Source: Conidiobolus incongruus B7586 (Eukaryota; Entomophthoromycota; Entomophthoromycetes; Entomophthorales; Conidiobolaceae). From it: a stretch of DNA of 10,049 nt. The notes beneath the pieces were generated by a model. It was not told where the DNA came from. It saw nothing but the letters and a program-made list of their open reading frames with translations, and searched no databases. This document shows positions 9,236 through 10,049 of the stretch, one piece after another. Made by a program: the position numbers and the translations under genes. Location: NCBI GenBank assembly GCA_000697335.1, contig JNEM01014935.1:1-10049 (forward strand), given 5' to 3'. Each line of letters starts with the position of its first letter. Position 1 is the first letter of the stretch.

Positions 9236-9249
9236 AATATATATTAATT

Positions 9250-9720
9250 ATAGAATATATAAATTTAAAATTATAAAAAACTTTTTAATTAAGAGTAACT
9301 AGAAATTACTACTATATCCAGTATATTCCCTAGATTATAACCCATATGATTATTATTTTAGGTAATCAAAAAACCAGCTTACAAAAAAGATAATTTTTGC
9401 AAAAAAATTCAATTTATATATAAAATATCAAATTTCACTCTTTAATAAAAAAAACTGTTTTTTAGGTGATATATCTTTATTCAAAATATAGCAAAAGGCT
9501 ATTACAAATAAAATAAATTATTAATTTTATATTATATAAGTATTTTTAGATTTTTATATTAAAATATCTATATTCTATTTTAATTACAAAAAATTTTGAT
9601 CATTTAAATTACAAAGTAATAATTAAAATGAATTTTTTATATTTTAATAAATTTTAGATTATTTTTGCAATAATGTTAAATTAATCTGCTTAATAATAAG
9701 AAACTGATTTCAATAATATT
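9250..9720 (+). repeat. Dispersed repeat, copy B
   Basis: From 9364 it aligns with copy A (1-345) in the same direction. Upstream of that, about 9255-9360, it resembles the minus strand of copy C at about 6200-6100, a part that in copy A would lie outside the window. It keeps more C than copy A: at 9367, 9375 and 9382 it has C where A has T at 12, 20 and 27. It therefore looks like the least changed copy over that block. Its left end touches the right end of the Tc1-like element, so the transposon may have inserted at or just beside it. Confidence 0.7.
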
Positions 9721-10049
9721 CTATTATCTAAAATAGTTAATAAATTTTAAAATATTTGTTGTTAAATTTTATTAATTAAAAAATAATAAATTAATTATAA
9801 TTATACTTATATTTAGATAAAATATAACTAAATAAAAGTTGTAATTAAATTTTTTATTTGATTCAAAAGATAATATATATATATACTTTGTGAAATATTA
9901 ATTAAATTCATAATAATATAATATCATTATTAGTATTAAAAATTAATAAAATATTTGAAATTTAAAAAATTAAAAAATATCCTATTATTTATAATATAAG
10001 ATAAGTATATTAATTAATATCAAATTATATTAATAATATTGATATATTA
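9721..10049. other. AT-rich tail of the window, nothing recognised
   Basis: This is almost pure A/T with a short alternating AT run near 9873-9885. Similarity to copy A beyond 345 becomes too weak to separate from shared composition. No gene, RNA or structured repeat is visible. Confidence 0.5.

Larger units (their letters stand above)
7668..9241 (-). mobile_element. Tc1-like DNA transposon, complete in outline but decayed
   Basis: The element is about 1.57 kb, with terminal inverted repeats of about 212 bp enclosing one transposase gene on the minus strand, which is the usual plan and size of the Tc1/mariner superfamily. The repeat ends pair at 7674 with 9235 and at 7884 with 9023. The outermost bases are TATA-rich on both sides, consistent with insertion at TA, but exact ends cannot be fixed because A/T sequence continues outward. 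The damage looks like C-to-T and G-to-A changes on both strands: catalytic Asp to Asn, Gly to Asn, and Trp and Gln codons to TAA or TAG, with very few length changes. It cannot encode an active enzyme. Confidence 0.85.

Noticed and set aside
1-10049. tRNA, rRNA, CRISPR array, bacterial operon or organelle genome
   Set aside because: No cloverleaf with the usual conserved loop sequences, no rRNA-like blocks and no regularly spaced repeats were seen. The receptor and the Tc1-like element point to nuclear eukaryotic DNA.

Overview
This window looks like nuclear DNA of a very AT-rich eukaryote. It holds one intact single-exon gene, one complete but heavily mutated Tc1-like DNA transposon, and three copies of a diverged dispersed repeat, all in A/T-dominated sequence. 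The only convincing protein is a seven-helix receptor of the rhodopsin class. Its style, together with the AT richness and apparent RIP-like (C:G to T:A) decay of repeats, suggests an early-diverging fungus such as the Entomophthoromycotina (Conidiobolus-type fungi are known for many class A receptors). That placement is inference at about even odds. The receptor writes all 17 of its glutamines as CAA or CAG and ends in TAATAA, so the standard code applies and a ciliate-type code does not.

Layout. 1-345: repeat copy A, plus strand, cut by the window edge. 345-1000: nearly pure A/T. 1000-4330: clearly less AT-rich but with no intact gene; it may hold eroded gene remains, and it contains a perfect 12-bp hairpin at 2204-2232. 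4359-5348: the receptor gene, with a TATA-like box before it and a poly(A)-type signal in a hairpin loop after it. 5400-5820: non-coding 3' flank. About 5820-6200: repeat copy C, inverted relative to A. 6200-7660: extremely AT-rich, with an (AT)11 run inside an imperfect palindrome. About 7668-9241: Tc1-like element with terminal inverted repeats of about 212 bp and a transposase relic on the minus strand. About 9250-9720: repeat copy B, directly oriented to A. 9720-10049: A/T-rich tail.

How the parts relate. The receptor lies between inverted copies A and C of the repeat, and the Tc1 relic lies between inverted copies C and B. The transposon keeps its architecture (TIRs, DD34E spacing, one main frame over almost the whole length), while its visible damage is mostly of the C-to-T/G-to-A kind. 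The best-aligned part of repeats A and B differs at three sites, all C versus T in a CA context. The single-copy receptor is free of such damage. This is what is expected if repeats are mutated and unique genes are spared or selected. No RNA gene, CRISPR array or operon was seen.
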